Below are positions 36,023 to 49,618 of a DNA stretch of 64,000 nucleotides, in pieces (the stretch's first letter is position 1; each line of letters starts with the position of its first letter). The translations under genes and the position numbers were made by a program. The notes beneath the pieces were generated by a model. The model had not been told where the DNA came from and made no database searches. It saw only the letters and a list, made by a program, of their open reading frames with translations. This stretch comes from Notamacropus eugenii. Lineage: Eukaryota > Chordata > Mammalia > Diprotodontia > Macropodidae. The DNA lies in the NCBI RefSeq assembly GCF_028372415.1, contig NC_092876.1, positions 60,474,385-60,538,384 on the forward strand. Direction: 5' to 3'.

Positions 36023-37065
36023 AAGAAGGGAAGAAAGTTCATGGCTGGGAAATTTGGAAAAAGTTTTCCCAGTGAGTTTCTCTGATGAAGGTCTCACTTC
36101 TCAAACATATAGAGAACTGAGCCAAATGTATAAAAATAAGAGCCACTTTCCTATTCATAAATGGTCAAAGGATATGAATTGGCAGTTTTCAGAAGAAAAA
36201 AAAATCAAAGCTATCAATAACCATGTAAAAATGCTCTAAATATGTATTAATTAGAGAAATGAAAATTAAAACAACTCTGAGGTACCACCTCACACCTATC
36301 AGATTGTCTAACATGACAGAAAAGGAAAATGATAAACGCTGGAAAGGATGTGGAAAAACAGGAACACTAATGCACTGTTGGTGGAGTTGTGAATTGGTTC
36401 AACCATTCTGAAGAATAATTTGGAACTATACCCAAATGGTTTAACTGTGCCTATCTGGACTCAGCAATACCACTGCTAGGACTGTATCCCAAAGAGATTA
36501 AAGAAAAAGGGAAAAGACCTATATAGTAGCTCTTTTTGTAATGTTAAAGAATTGGAAATTTAGCCTATCAATTCGGAAACGATTGAACAAGTTGTGGAGT
36601 ATGATTGTGATGGAATCCTACTGTGCTATGAGAAATAACGGGCCCAACGGCTTCAGAAAATCCTCGGAAGATCTGTATTAATTGATATAGAGTAAAGTGA
36701 GAAGAACCAAGAAAGCATTGTGCACAGTAACAGCAATACTATGATGACAATCAATTGCAAAAGACTTAGCTACTCTAATAAGTACAGTGATCCAAGGCAC
36801 TTCCAAAGGACTATCTACCATAAGAGAGAAACTGATGAACGCTGAGTGCATTCTGAAGCATACTTTTTTCACGTCCTTTGTTTTTCTCTCTTTGTTGTTA
36901 TTTTGCAACATGGCTCATATGGAAATATGTTTTGCATGACTACACATGTATAATTGATATATTACTTGCCTTCTCAATGGGGTAGGAAAGAGACTGGAGG
37001 GGGGGAAACTGGAACCCAGAATTTTAAAAAATAAATAAAGTATATTTTTAAAAAGATAATTATCC
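36023..37065 (+). mobile_element. L1 3' end (copy 3)
   Basis: 'YRELSQMYKNKSHFPIHKWS', 'KDMNWQFSEE' and later 'CWKGCGKTGTLMHCWWSCEL'-type codons, followed by a different 3' UTR and 'aaaaaataaataaagtatat'. 5'-truncated, several stops. Copies 1-3 abut head to tail in the same orientation. Confidence 0.75.
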
Positions 37066-37159
37066 ATTGAATCTATTTTATATTCAAGAATAGAGGTCAA
37101 TTGAACAAATCAATCAAATCATCCCTACCTCACCTAAAGTAGTGATAAAATATGAGACA

Positions 37160-37590
37160 CCCTGAATGCTCACCTAGGAAGGTCTCTCTTCCATTAAGAT
37201 GCAGCTTAGATACCATTTTTTACATGAAACATTTCCTGATCCACCCTCAAACCCTTCCTTCTAAACGTGTATTTTACTATTACATATTTGCATTTATTAA
37301 TTTTATATTTATGTTGTATGTGTTTTAATATGTATTTATCTGACCCATTAGTGGGAAGACAGAAGTTATGACTTGTCTAGGGTCCCACAGCTTGTGTGTA
37401 AGGTCAAATCTGAAATCCAGTCTTCCTGCCTCCAGGTTTAGTTCTCTATCCACTGTGCCGCCCAACTGCCTACACTAAAATGTAAGCTCATTGTAAGTAG
37501 GGATTGTTTTATTCTTTGTATCTCTATCCCAAGGACTTACTGTGGTACTTGAATCTCATGTACCTACCATAGGACCTAGCGCACAGTAAG
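37160..37590 (+). repeat. L2 3' end split by a SINE
   Basis: 37160-37350 'acatgaaacatttcctgatc' and 37478-37590 'atgtaagctcattgtaagta', 'cctaccataggacctagcgc' are L2. 37350-37475 is a reverse SINE ('tctatccactgtgccgccca'). Confidence 0.6.
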
Positions 37591-39665
37591 ATCTTTTTCA
37601 AGTTAATTTACTTATTTTTGGTTTTCAGCATTCACTTCCATAAGTTTTAAATTTTCTCCCCTTTCTTTTCCTTCTCCCTCCCCAAGACAGCATGCACTCT
37701 GATATAGGCATTACATATACATTCCTATTAAATATATTTTCACATTAGTCATGTTGTACCGAAGAATTAGAACAAATGGGAGGAACCATGAAAAAGAAAA
37801 AAAAAGAAAATAGTCTGCTTTGCTCTGCATTCAGACTCCATAGTTCTTTCTCTGGATGTGGATGGAATTTTACATCATGAGTTCTTTGAAATTATTTTAG
37901 GTCCTTGCATTGCTGAAAAGGGTTAAGTATATCAAACTCAGTCATCACACACTGTGGCTGTTCCTGTGTATAATGTTTTCCTGGTTCTGCTCACTTCATT
38001 CAGCATCAGTTTATACAAGTCTTTCCAGGTTTTTTCTGAAATCCACCTATTCATCATTTCTTATAACACAATAGTATTCCTTTATATTCATATACCACAA
38101 CTTGTTCAGTCATTCCCCAATTGATGGGCATCCCCTCATTTTCCAGTTCTTGGTCACCACAAAAAGAACTGCTATTAATGTTTTTGTATATATGGGTCCT
38201 TTTCCCATTTTTATGATCTCTTGGAGATATAGCCCTAGAAGTGGTATTGCTGGGTCAAAGGGTATGCATATTTTTATAGCCATTCGGGAGTAGTTCCAAA
38301 TTGTTATCCAGAATGGTTGGATCATGTCACAGCTCCACCAACAATGAATTAATGTTCCAATTTTCCCACATCTTCTCCAACATTTATCATTTTCCTGTTT
38401 TATCATGTTAGCCAATCTGATAGGTATGATGTGATATCTCAGAGTTATTTTGATTTGCATTTTTCTAATCAATAGTGCTTTAGAACATATTTTCATATGA
38501 TTACAATTAACTTTAATTTCTTCCTCTGAAAATTGCCTATTCATATCCTTTGACCATTTATCAATTGAGGAATGACTTGTATTTTTGTACATTTGACTCA
38601 GTTCTCTACATATTCTAGAAATGAGGCCTTTATTAGAGATACTGGTTATAAAAATCCTTTCCCAGTTTTCTGCTTCCCTTCTAATCTTGGTTGCATTGGG
38701 TTTGTTTGTGCAAAAACTTTTCCATTTAATATAATCAAAATTATCCATTTTGTATTTCATAATGTTCTTTATCTCTTGTTTGGTCATAAATTCCTCCATT
38801 TTCCATAAATTTGACAGATAAACTATTCCTTGCTCTTCTAATTTGCTTATAGTATCAACCTTTATGTCTAAATTGTGTATTCATTTGGACTTTATTTTGG
38901 TAAGGACAACAGATGTTGGTCTATGCCTAGTTTCTGTCATCCTATTTTCCAGTTTTCCCAGCAATTTTTGTCAAATTGTGATTTCTTATCCCAGAAGCTG
39001 AGGTCTTTGGGTTTATCAAACAGTAGATTACTACAGTCATTGACTACTGTGTCTTGTGTACCTAATCCATTCCACTGATCTACCCCTCCATTTCTTAACC
39101 AGTAGCAAGTAGCTAGCATTCCCTAGCATTTCTTTTCATTAATTCCCTTGATATTCTGGAATTTTTGTCCTTCCAGATGAAATTTTTTTCTAGCTCTATG
39201 AAATAATTTTTGTCAGTTTTATTGGTATGGCACTGAATAGGTAAATTAATTTAGGTAGAATTGTCATTTTTATTGTATTTGCTCGACCTACCCACAAGAA
39301 ACCGATGTTTTTTTTCCAATTATTTAGATCTGACTTTATTTGTGTGAAAACTATTTTGTAATATTGTAATTTTGTTCATATAGTTCCTGGGTTTGTTTTG
39401 GCAGGTAGACTCCCAGATATTTTATAGTATCCACCATAACTTTAATTTCTCTTTCTTTCTCTTGCTGTTGGGCTTTGTTAGTAATATATAGAAATGCCAA
39501 TGATCTGTGTGGATTTATTTTATAACCTGCAACTTTGCTAAAGTTGTTTATTATTTCAAGGATGATCTAAGTATATCATCTGCAAAGAGTGATAACTTAG
39601 TTTCTTCTTTTCCTATTGTAATTCCTTCCATTTCTTTTTCCTCTCTTATTGCTAAAGCTAACATT
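37591..39665 (-). mobile_element. L1, 3' 2 kb including the RT FADD motif
   Basis: Minus strand. The reverse-transcriptase box FADD is encoded at 39575-39586 (LFADDILR). Downstream a 229-codon open stretch at 38110-38799 runs from 'MDNFDYIKWKSFCTNKPN' through 'KWSKDMNRQFSEEEIK' and 'GTLIHCWWSCDMIQPFW' to 'KNWKMRGCPSIGE'. The 3' UTR ends near 37600. It is truncated just upstream of FADD. Confidence 0.85.
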
Positions 39666-40094
39666 TCTAGTACCATACTGAATAACCATAGTAGGATCTT
39701 AATAAATGCTTATTGATTGATTAATTTATTAGCTTCATCTCTCTGGAAAATTCATGGAAAAAATGTAAATGAAAACTGTGCTCAATGAGAAGGAATGGGT
39801 AGGGTACAAATTGTACCTGTGGGCGGAGGACTTAACTCTACAAGATTCATGGAGCCACAGAAGAAAAAGATCCTATCTTCACTTTCTTGCAAAAACAGCC
39901 AATATATTAATGAACCTGAGCCACAGTTAAATTTAAATGTATTCAGCCTTGAAGGGCTGATAAAACTCCAGGTTCTCCAAGAATGTTTGTTGTAGTCACA
40001 GTAACTCCCTCTCACAATGACCCAGTCACTCATAGTAGAAAACAGTTCCAAAGTAACCACATGCTTAATATCCCTACAAAGTATGGTGAGCATT
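39666..40094. other. Intergenic, no gene seen
   Basis: A short 'cttaataaatgcttattgat' tail at 39697-39725, then nothing recognised. Confidence 0.4.
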
Positions 40095-40440
40095 ATCTAA
40101 ATTCAACAAGCATTTATTAAACATTGAAAAAACCCCACCACTGAACCCAGATGAACTCTAAATGTCCTTCTGGTTCTAACGTTCTTCATACAAAGAACTA
40201 TAGTAACCCCTAGGGGGAGACAAGGATGACTAAGAAATCATCCCTACTCTCAATTAAGTTGTAAAATTTAAATACTAACACATGTTATGTCTGTGTGCCA
40301 AATGAACTGAATAGGCAAAGTACTATAGCAATTCAGAGAAGGGAGAGGTGAGTTTTAGCTGGCATAGCCATGGAAGACTTTGTGGAGGAGGTAGGGATTT
40401 TGTCACATATAGGAAGAATTTGTAGGTAGAGAGTTGGCAA
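40095..40440 (+). repeat. Old interspersed repeat (unnamed family)
   Basis: 'caacaagcatttattaaaca', 'atccctactctcaattaagt', 'gaggtgagttttagctgg', 'tggaagactttgtggaggag'. Same family as 5230 and 10082. Confidence 0.5.
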
Positions 40441-40655
40441 GGAGGGAAACCATAGACTATCAGGTCCCAAAGGGTCTACAAAGATCATCGAATGTAATCT
40501 CCCATTCACTACCAGAATTCCTCCTACAACATCCTTGACAGGTGATCATTTAGCCCCTGCTTAATTATTACCAGTGGGAGGGGGCACCCTTCACAAAGCA
40601 GCCTACTCACCTGTTGGGCAAATCTTTTGTTAGAAACTTCTTCCTTATTTAAGGA

Positions 40656-41760
40656 AGATCATGGGAAATTGCCTTTATCAATATGATGAGCAAAATTTTA
40701 CCCCTGTAAAGTATGGACATGCCCAATCACACTTTGGTAAGGAAGAAAAAAGATAACATCTACTTAGTTTTCAGTGACCAGCACTGCCCTCAGGATGATT
40801 TGATTGTCTGGGACTCTTGGGGGGCATAAACCTTTATGGGAAGAGTCATCCTTTTAAACTGACCTATAAAAGTGAACCAACAGCCCTGTTCACTCCTCTT
40901 TTGCCTGTTTCCTATTCAAAGGAAAAAGCAGAATAAGCTTAAAGCAGGTTTGCCTTGGGCCGATCTCCAGAGAAAGCAGCAACAATTGTCCGATGATAGA
41001 GCAGGAAGAGTTCCTGAAGAAGCTCATGGCCAGAATAGACATGTGCTTGCCCAGGTGGCCAGAGTTCAGAGTTGGTGGAAAATGTTCCTGAAGCCCAACT
41101 TCCTATATAGAAGAGTGAGGATTTTTATTTCCCAGGCAGTAAGATCCCAGAATCTAGCCTCCTAGGCAGGGAAGGCCTTTTGGGTATCTTCCTTGTGTCC
41201 TGATGTTTGATATCTGGGGTTGGGGGTAGAATTCAAGGGGGTCCCAACTTTGAGGGAGACAGGCTGAGTAGTAGCAGTTGGGCAACAGGAGTGAGGCTTG
41301 ACCCTCCCCCACAGACACACCCCATCTTATCAGCTTCCTTGTTCTATCTACGGGAGATAGATAATGTGGTCATACATGGGACAAGAGGGGCTCCTTCCTG
41401 GATGCTGCGTGGAACTTATCTACACTTGGTGACCCCTTGCCCCAGCTGGAATGAGGCTAACTGGCCAGTTCTCAAGGGATTTAACACCAATGCAAGCCTA
41501 AAAACTCTTCATTGGTCTGAAGAGCAAATGTTATTCAATGGGTGCCCCAGACCTATATACTGCATTTCTGCCTGAGTCCTTTCCCCCAAAGAGGAGTCAA
41601 GTGACTAAGGAATGTTGGCTGAAAGTAGGTTAGACATCATTTCATTGTTGCTGTTGGTGATGATGTCTTGTCTTTACTTGCTTGAAGACCTCCAATGAAA
41701 GAGAAAAAAGCCCACCCTTTCTTGGTGAAGCCCAGTCTATGTTTGGAAAACTCTGTAATT
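40656..41760. other. Unidentified 1.1-kb insert in CR1/L3
   Basis: The CR1/L3 sequence stops at 'cttcttccttatt' and resumes at 'ttctaaatttgcctctttgc'. The insert has a TATA-like 'cctataaaag' at 40864 but no protein I recognise. A solitary LTR is possible; equally it could be another unlisted repeat. Confidence 0.4.
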
Positions 41761-42690
41761 CAAAGTTTTTCTAAATTTGCCTCTTTGCAATTTCTAACCA
41801 TCATTGTTTCTGGTTTTGCCCTCTGGAATCAAATAGAACAAAGCTTATCTCTCCTCCACAGGATAGCCATTAATCTACTTGAAGACAGCTATCATGTCCT
41901 CTCCATGTTTTCTCTTCTACAGGCTAAACACACACAATTGTTTCAATCAATTGTCAGCTAGCACAGGCTCAAGGCTCTTCACCATGATGGATGCTCTCTC
42001 CTCTAGGCACATTCCATCTCATCAGTGTTCTTCTTAAACCGTGGCACCCAGAACTGAACCAAAGACCCTAGAAGTGGTCTGACTACAGCAGAGTATCTTA
42101 ACACAATTCACAGTCACATAAACTTTGTTGGTTACTACATCACGTCGCTGACATATTGTGTTGGCAGCTTTTTACCCTTGCTTCCTCTATCCTATACTAA
42201 TGAGGTTGATTTTTTGAACTCCACAGTAAGTCTTTATGTTGATTCCTCTTACTGAATTATTCTGTCTCCACCAGGGCTCTAAATAGTCAAGATCTCTTTG
42301 ATCCTAACTCTATCACCTAGAGTGTTAGGTATCCTTTCCAGATTAGTATCATTTGTAAATGTCATGAGCCATTGATAAAAATGTTCAACAACACAGATCC
42401 CTGGGGCATTCCACCATAGACCTCCTGCCATGCTGACATTGTGCCATTATGGATTGCTCTTTGAGCTTGGCCATTACATATGAGTCTTGCCATTGAACCC
42501 AGAATCTGACTGTTTTTCAACCACATTTTTAGCCACATCTTTCCAACTTTTCCACTCAAGTCATAGCAGATACTTTATCAAATGTTTTGCTAAAATCTCA
42601 GTAAACTATATCCCCAATATTTTTCTCACCTACTGGTTAAGTAAACTTGTACAAAAAAAGGAAATAAAGTTAGTCCCTCATTACCTCTTC

Positions 42691-45306
42691 TTTTTTTTCT
42701 TTCTTTTAATTTTATTTCAGACTTAAACACCAGAACACAGATACAGAATAGGAAAAAAAAGTCATAAAGTTAAATATTGGAACTTAAGCACAAAGTTAAA
42801 AAGAAAAAAAACATGTCACGTGCATAGCAGAACATAAGAGAGGATTCAAATTGTATAACAATAAATTTTTATTTCAAGAAAGCCTATATGATAAATACTA
42901 CTTGTTGTGTTGAAAATTGTCCATCTTTTTCTTTGCTCCCTTGTGAGTTTTTTGTTCTCTGCTGTGCACTTTTTTACTTGGTTCTTTTTTCCCCTTCTCT
43001 ACCCCCTAGAAGGCCACAATAAAGTTCAGATAGATTTCACTATAGCTATAGATATATACCTACACATATACCTATATACATACATATATAGACATATACT
43101 TTCCCAAACATATTCTATTACTGTTCTTTGTTTTTTAGGTTTGTGCATATCTCGTTTCCTATCCCTCCAGCCTTTTCTACTTAACTTCTACCCACCACCT
43201 TGCCCTCCTATTACTTGCCTACACCCCTCCAAGGATCCCTCCCCTATCCTCCCATTCCCATAAATCTAAACACCCTTCTCTCTCCCACTTTTATCTATTC
43301 CCTCCTCCTCCCCTCTAAAGATCCCTCCTTTGTCCTCTCTCCCTTCCCTATGCCCCTACTGTTTTATTTCTTCTGAATTTAGAAGACTTTTAAACTCTTC
43401 TAAATATATATATATGTATTATTGCTTCTTAAATTCATTCCCAATGAAAATAGGTTACCAGAACTACCAGCCCTCCTCCCCCATCTAATTCCTCTGTATC
43501 AATTCTTCCTCTTGCATTTCATTTATATAAAATAATTACTTTTTAACTGTTACTAAATGGTTTTACATTTTAAATTCATATTCTACTCATGTTTTTCCCT
43601 AATCTTACTTATGAGCCATCCAATTTATAATAAGAATCTTAGAGATACATTTTCTGCATATATATAATATATACATTAAAAAGTAAAAAGTCTTGTCCTT
43701 ACGAATCCCTTATAATCAGTCTTTGGTATATACGTTATATTTCTCTTGATTCTTGTATGTCAAAACTTTCTACTAAGTTCAGGATTTTTTTTAACAAAGT
43801 CTTGAAAGTCTGAGAGTTTCTCAAATGTCCATTTTTTTTCATTCAAGATAATACTTAACTTTGCAGAGTATGATATTTTTGGCTGGAGTCACAATTCTTT
43901 TGCTCTTTGATATATTATGTTCCAAGACTTATGGGTCTTTAATGTCTCTGCTGCTAGGTCTTGTGTGAGTCTAATTGTGGCACCACCATATTTAAATTGT
44001 ATTGATCTTGATGCTTTTAATATTTATTCTTGAACTGGGGGTTTTGGAATTTGACTATGATATTCCTGTGAGTTTTCCTCATAAGATCTCTTTCGAGTGG
44101 TGATTGATGGATTTTTTCCTATTTCTACTCTCTTCCTCCCCCCCCCCCCATGCTTCAAGACAATTTTCTTTAATTATTTCTTGCATTATTGTATCAAGAT
44201 TCTTTTTTATCATAACTTTCAGTTAGTCCAATTATTTTTTATATTTTCTCTTCTTGGTCTATTCTCCAAATCTGTTGTTTTTCTTATGTTTCATTTTTTC
44301 TTCTATTTTTTCATTATTTATATTTTGGTTAATTATTTCTTGATAATTTCACTGGCTTCACTTTGCCCAATTCTAATTTTCAAGCTGTCATTTTCTTCCT
44401 TAAGATTCTGGATTTCCTTTTCCTTTCATAACCTTCTTGTTTTTCTTGGATTATTCTTTTTATTTTTATTTTTTCTAGTTTTTCCTCTGTCTCTGTCATT
44501 TGGTTTTTAAATTTTTTTTTTTAAGATCTTCTATAAATTCTTTTTGGGCAGGTAACCATTTGACATTACTTTTGAGGGGTTTCTTTACTTCAGTATCATC
44601 CTCTGAAGATGAACACCTGTCTTCCCATAATAGCTTTCTATGGTTGGATTCTTTCTCCTTAGCCTGTGCATTTTTTTTTGTTGCTGTTAATAGCTTAATT
44701 TTTGTAATCATCTCTAGTGCTGGAGGATGGGAGATGGTACCTCTTGTCCCAGATCTTCAGTTCTCCCCTCTAGCCTGGAACCAAAGCCAAATCTTCAACC
44801 TCCTGTAAGTGCCCAAAGCCAGGGTCATTGAGCTCCACTGCCTCTGCACTCACTGGGCATGCCTTGGATCCTTCTCGCCCTGCCACTCTTCACAGCACAG
44901 CTGGGTTTAGCATTCTTTATCAGCATAAGTTACCTCAATCTTCCAAGACTCCGACACCCAACTCCTCTCACTATCCCAGGGGTGAAAGTTCCTGTGGCTA
45001 AGGCCAATGCAGCCTCCCAAACCAAACAACCCCAGGGCTTGGCGCTTCTTGTTTAACTGGCTTGCAGCTTGTTAAAATGGACCCCAGTGTGGAGGTGTTT
45101 ACTCTTCACAAGAACTAAACCTCATCCTGGATTTTTCTTCCAATCTTCTCAAACTATCCCAGGAAGACCCTGGTTGTGCCCCCATTCTTATTTATCTCCA
45201 CCCACACTTTGTTCTCCCTAAGGTGATATTTTAACTCTTTTGTAGGGGAAAATCTTGAGAGTTTGGAATTTTCTGACCTACTCCATCGTCTTCCCAGAAT
45301 CCTCTC
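42691..45306 (-). mobile_element. HAL1 (half-L1), nearly complete
   Basis: Minus strand: 5' end near 'ggaagacgatggagtaggtc' (45290), a 570-bp 5' UTR, ORF1 from 44711 (MITKIKLLTATKKNAQAKEK…), a lysine-rich coiled coil, then L1 ORF1 C-terminal codons at about 44060-43770 ('GGATIRLTQDLAAETL', 'AKLSIILNEKKWTFEKLSDF', 'FVKKNPELSRKF'), broken by stops. No ORF2 follows; a purine-rich 3' UTR leads to a poly(A)-type end at 42691. Flanked by diverged 16-bp target duplications (42675-42690 and 45307-45322, 13 of 16 matching). Confidence 0.75.
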
Positions 45307-45627
45307 CCCTCACGACTTCTTCTTGATGAAGTCAAGCTGACTCTTTGTAATCAAATTTTCCACTCATCTTCCCTTGAAATAGATGTGGACTGTTTGTTCT
45401 AGAGGCGTCTTGTCCTTAGAATGCTACTTTTCTCTGACTTAAATGCTTCCCACCATCTTCCAAGGGAAAGGGCATTTCTCAGTCTGTGCTGGAACACAGA
45501 ATTTACATATAGCTTTGCATTCCATAGCTTGTAGCTATAGAAAATCCTTCCTGAGTAGAGCTCCTTATAGCCAAGGCTCTACAAGAGAGCTCTACCATTT
45601 CTCAATCCCCATCTTCACCCCAATAGA

Positions 45628-45850
45628 GGCAGCTAGTTGACACCACGGATAGATCATGGGACCTTAGTAACTGTGTGATCCTAGGCAAGTTGCTTAACCT
45701 GTGACTGCCTCAGTTTCTTCAACTATAAAATGGAGACAATATTAACTCCCAGGGTTGTTGTGAAGATCATATAAGATATTTGTAAAGTGCTTAACACAGA
45801 GTCTGACATGTAGTAGGGGCTTAGTAAATGCTCCCTCTATCCTTCTCCTA
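45628..45850 (+). repeat. MIR SINE
   Basis: 'ctgtgtgatcctaggcaagt', 'gcctcagtttcttcaactat', 'ggttgttgtgaagatcatat', 'gtaaagtgcttaacacagag', 'tagtaggggcttagtaaatg'. 45441-45627 is unassigned. Confidence 0.75.
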
Positions 45851-45934
45851 ATACAGAATTAAGTATTCTTGAATCCTTCATGAAATTCAGTTTCTCTTCA
45901 TAGGACATCAGAGACCATTAATCCAATCCATACA

Positions 45935-46190
45935 TTGTTGTTGTTGTGTTTGTCCTTCGTTTTCGAAGAGGACCATAACATCAGGGAATGATGACATGAC
46001 TTGCAGTTGACTTTGATTTGAGTGAGGGAGGGCTGTGCAAGGTCACCAGCCTCACTTTCTCCTCCAGAGCCATCTGGGTCCAATGCCCAGACATTCATCA
46101 GGATGACTGGAGATGGCCCAGGATGCAATGGGAGACCCTAACCCTTTTCAACTAAGGCCTTTTCAGGTTCTCACTTTGAGTAAGGTAATG
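45935..46190 (-). repeat. RTE-tailed SINE, 3' part
   Basis: 'gtttgtccttcgttttcgaa', 'gaggaccataacatcaggga', 'agtgagggagggctgtgcaa', 'catcaggatgactggagatg': reverse copy of the tail seen at 19971-20285. Confidence 0.8.
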
Positions 46191-46264
46191 CCCATTCAGT
46201 TTGATTTTTTTTTAATTAAAGGGGTCATCCCTTGAGTCACTTCTTAAAGAGGTCTATTTATTAT

Positions 46265-46690
46265 AATATAGTCAACTAGTGGTCACCAGCCTCTGCTTGA
46301 AGACCCTCAGGGTACCAAGGCACTCTATTCCACTTTGGAATAGCTCTGTTAGGAAATTTTTCCTGATTCTTTAAGATTTTTCCTCATTACTCCTAGTTCT
46401 ACTTCATGGAGCCAAGATGAACAACCCTAATCTCTCCTCTCGCTGATGGCACTTCAGATACATGAAGGCAGTTATCATGCCCTCCCCATCCCCCGAGTCT
46501 TCTCTTATCCAGGCTAAATCCTCCCCCTAATTCCTTCAACTGGTTTTTGTAGGACACAGAGTCATCATTCTTGTCCTCCCTTGACCATTCCAGATCACCA
46601 AGGTCCTCCTTGAACTGTGGTATGAAGGACTAAACATTACTTCAGATAAAGTCTCATTAGAGCAGAGGATGGTGTGACTGTAATCAATAT
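46265..46690 (-). repeat. CR1/L3 LINE 3' end
   Basis: 'taggaaatttttcctgattc', 'actcctagttctacttcatg', 'gcagttatcatgccctcccc', 'ccttgaactgtggtatgaag', 'agagcagaggatggtgtgac'. 46691-46914 is unassigned. Confidence 0.6.
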
Positions 46691-46914
46691 TAAAAAGATA
46701 GGGGCAGAAAATAGAAGCAAGGGCAACTAAACACTAAAGTATGGCACAGTCTTGGACTGGAGGTCAGGAGCGCTAGATCTGATTGAGTTGAGGTTTCAAG
46801 GAAAGCCAAGGAACCCAAAAAGAGTAGGTGGTTTTTTATTTCCTTTAGCTGTCTTGGGGAGTAAAGGAATCTGAGCTCTGCCTGAGAGAGACAAGATGAC
46901 AATCACCAACAATC

Positions 46915-48345
46915 GAGAGAGAGTAGAGCTCCTCACTCCATAATGCCATTCGTTTTCTTTGCCATATCTCGAGAATAACTTTTAGACCAGAAAGGACAGA
47001 ACAAAGATGGAAAATAGGAGACTAATATCCGATAAAGAAAGTGCATCTGACTGCTCTTGATGAGTTGAGGTTACCAAGTCCAGGTGAACTACATCCTCAG
47101 GTACTAAAATAACCAGCAGATATGTCTGCTGAGGGACCTTCAATGATAGTTGAGAGATCAATAAAGGTATTTGAAGGAAGAAAGAATTTGCACAAAATGG
47201 AGAAGGGCAAACATCATCCCAATTTTCAAAAAAAGAGGGAAAATGGAGTCTATAAACTTTAGGATAGTGAGTTTGACTTTGATTCCTAGAAAAAGTCTAG
47301 AATATATTCTTAAGGGGGTTGTTAGTGGGGAGGGTGTGCTTCAGACTCACTCTCTCAGAGGTAGGCTTTCTAGACTTCTAGACATCAAGGTTCTAGGGAT
47401 ATCTGGGGGGCTTAGGTGGTTTCTCCTCTAATGCCATTGCCCCATCTTGTTCCTAATTGTGTTCTGTCAGATGCCAGAGACTGGTGCCTCAATTCTATCT
47501 AATCACAACATAAATTAGCTCTTAGAAGATATAACAAGGACAGATGTTTCCCATCAATATCCTCATGGCCCTCATGGCACATGGAGCCTTATGATTTTAT
47601 ACCACCTCAGTCTCTTAGGAGATTGGGCTTAATCTTATCATAGTTTCTACATAACATTGGTGCCACCAACATTCACCTGCAGATAAGCCACGACAGCAAG
47701 ATCTGTTCTCATCTCAACTATTGCTGGGTTAAGTCCTTAAGGTCACTTTTGAAGGTTATTCCTCATTCCTCAGGGAACTCTGGTTGAGTGGGCTGCAAAG
47801 CCCAAGTACTGGGACACTAGGATATCTGGAAGCCTGGGCCTCCAGAGGCTCACTCCCTGACCTTTCTAATGCACATGGTTGGAGTCTCCAATTCCTTCAC
47901 ATAAAACAAAATAAGATGTGCAAACACCAAAAACTAGGGTCTATTTCACCAACTCCTCTTTTCAGAAAGGAGAAGGTCCAAGCCTTCTCACCTTAACTAT
48001 TCTTAGGGAAAGAATCAAACCAAGAAAGAATGGCCAAGGGTGACTATGACCTTTATAAAGTGTCCCCACTTTCAGAGATACAGACAACAGAAAAGTTTTC
48101 TCCTAACTATATGGTCAGTGGATAGAACTCTTTACAAAATGTCTACACATGCTCAGATTTCTCCAAGGCAATGTCATCACCCAACATCAAGACTCTCACA
48201 GAAGCCGGTTCCCTAGCCTCATCCATATGGAAGATGTTATCAAAGGAGCTCTGCTCATGTGGCAGTCACCATTTATTACTAATAGAAGGAAGCAGTAATC
48301 TAGAGAAAATCCAGCATGGCTTTATCAAGAACATGTCATATCTCA
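46915..48345 (+). mobile_element. CR1/L3 LINE RT region, interrupted
   Basis: 46915-47314 reads 'ctttgccatatctcgagaat' to 'gaaaaagtctagaatatatt' and encodes 'WRRANIIPIFKKRGKMES' and 'VSLTLIPRKSLEYIL', matching the CR1 block NYRPVSLTSVPGKILEQIL. It resumes at 48275-48345 ('atccagcatggctttatcaa'). The middle is a 960-bp insert. Confidence 0.7.
47315..48274. other. Unidentified 0.96-kb insert in CR1/L3
   Basis: Lies between the two CR1/L3 pieces. No coding frame is recognised. A 'cctttataaagtg' block at 48050 is TATA-like. A solitary LTR is a possibility but terminal repeats and a target duplication were not made out. Confidence 0.35.
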
Positions 48346-49618
48346 AATTAGTCCTGGAGAACAGATTATGGAATACCCTTCCTCAGAGACAGATGGAGGA
48401 ATAAAAGGTGCAGAATGTCATACTAACTGTAAGGCACAATCATGGTGTCAGTTTTGCTTCACTGTTTTTCATTGTCACAAGGAGAGGTTCTCTTGGAAGA
48501 TGCTAGAAAATGATTGTGATATAAAAAAATAAAATGCATCAAGAGTTTTTAAAATTAGAAATGGTGACAATCAGTGCAAAAGTCCACACTTTTCCATTTC
48601 CCATTTTTTAGCATCAACAGCTCATTTTTAAATAGGTTTACTGGAGCTGTTGTTGTTATGTGAAGTCTCTTCCACCTTTATCTTTTTATATTAATTTATA
48701 TAATTATATTAATGTATATAAATATATTTATATTTTATATCTGATTTTATATTGATTTTGATTTTGTTGGAAGCCATTAATGATCCAGCTGCACAGACAG
48801 CTGATTCTCAAATGACTTCCATGTTGTTAGAAGTTGTTTAATGTTTATTAAAGTGCTGTGCACTCAATTTCTCCACTGATAAGGGAATCGCTAAACAAAC
48901 CGTGCTGTATTAATGCAACAGAATCTTATTGGAAAAGTGTATTGGCATTGCCAAGGAGATCAGGATTCTGGAGATAGATGCCTGCTGCATTTCTCTCTTC
49001 AGGTCCCTGGGGAGTAGCCTTAATCTTGTGACTGACAGGGCTAGATTTCGACAAGCTAGTGCTCTCCTCTTGAGGGACTGTGGGCAGCAAACACTATGTC
49101 TGCAAGAATACTGACACCAAATCATTGCACAAAGCAAGAAGGGGGAAGGGAGAGGCATCCTCCATGAAAAAGCAGTGGAACTAGAGATACTGAAATGGGA
49201 GGTCTCCAAGAGCCATGTAACAGAAGCAGTGCCAGTCTTGGAATCTTTGGTACCAGATTCCAAGTCTGGGGCTATATGAGCAGATTGTGCTTGAAGTATG
49301 TTGGGATGGAGACTGTGCCACTGAAAACCCCTCTGAACCCCGAGAGCCAAGGCAGGGAGCTCTCCACTTATCTTACCCTCTTTCTTCCCTTTCTCTCCAC
49401 AGAGCCTGTTCCCCAAACTTGTCCTGTTTCTTAATAGTTGAATTTGCTCTTTCTGCTTACTTTTCCTTTTAAGCTGATTTATAAGATAAATATGGTTAAC
49501 TATTTCATTACCAATCTGTATGTTCCTTGATCAAATGAAGCTGAAAGAAGCCATCAGGGAGTGCCTAGAGGGGGAAAGAGAGAGATGTACAATTGAGGTG
49601 TTTTGACAGAATGGTTCC
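48346..49618. other. Intergenic, no gene seen
   Basis: Holds a poly(A)-like 'gatataaaaaaataaaatgc' at 48518, an AT-rich run at 48690-48765 and an L1 ORF2-end scrap at 48871-48945. The 168-codon open frame on the minus strand at 48910-49416 has no recognised motif. Confidence 0.4.

Larger units (their letters stand above)
40445..45440 (-). mobile_element. CR1/L3 LINE split by two insertions
   Basis: Three pieces keep the minus-strand CR1/L3 order: 40445-40655, about 41760-42690 and 45307-45440. At 42362-42559 the reverse-transcriptase block 'NGTMSAWQEV', 'MPQGSVL', 'NIFI' is still readable. The gaps hold an unidentified insert (40656-41760) and a HAL1 (42691-45306). Confidence 0.7.
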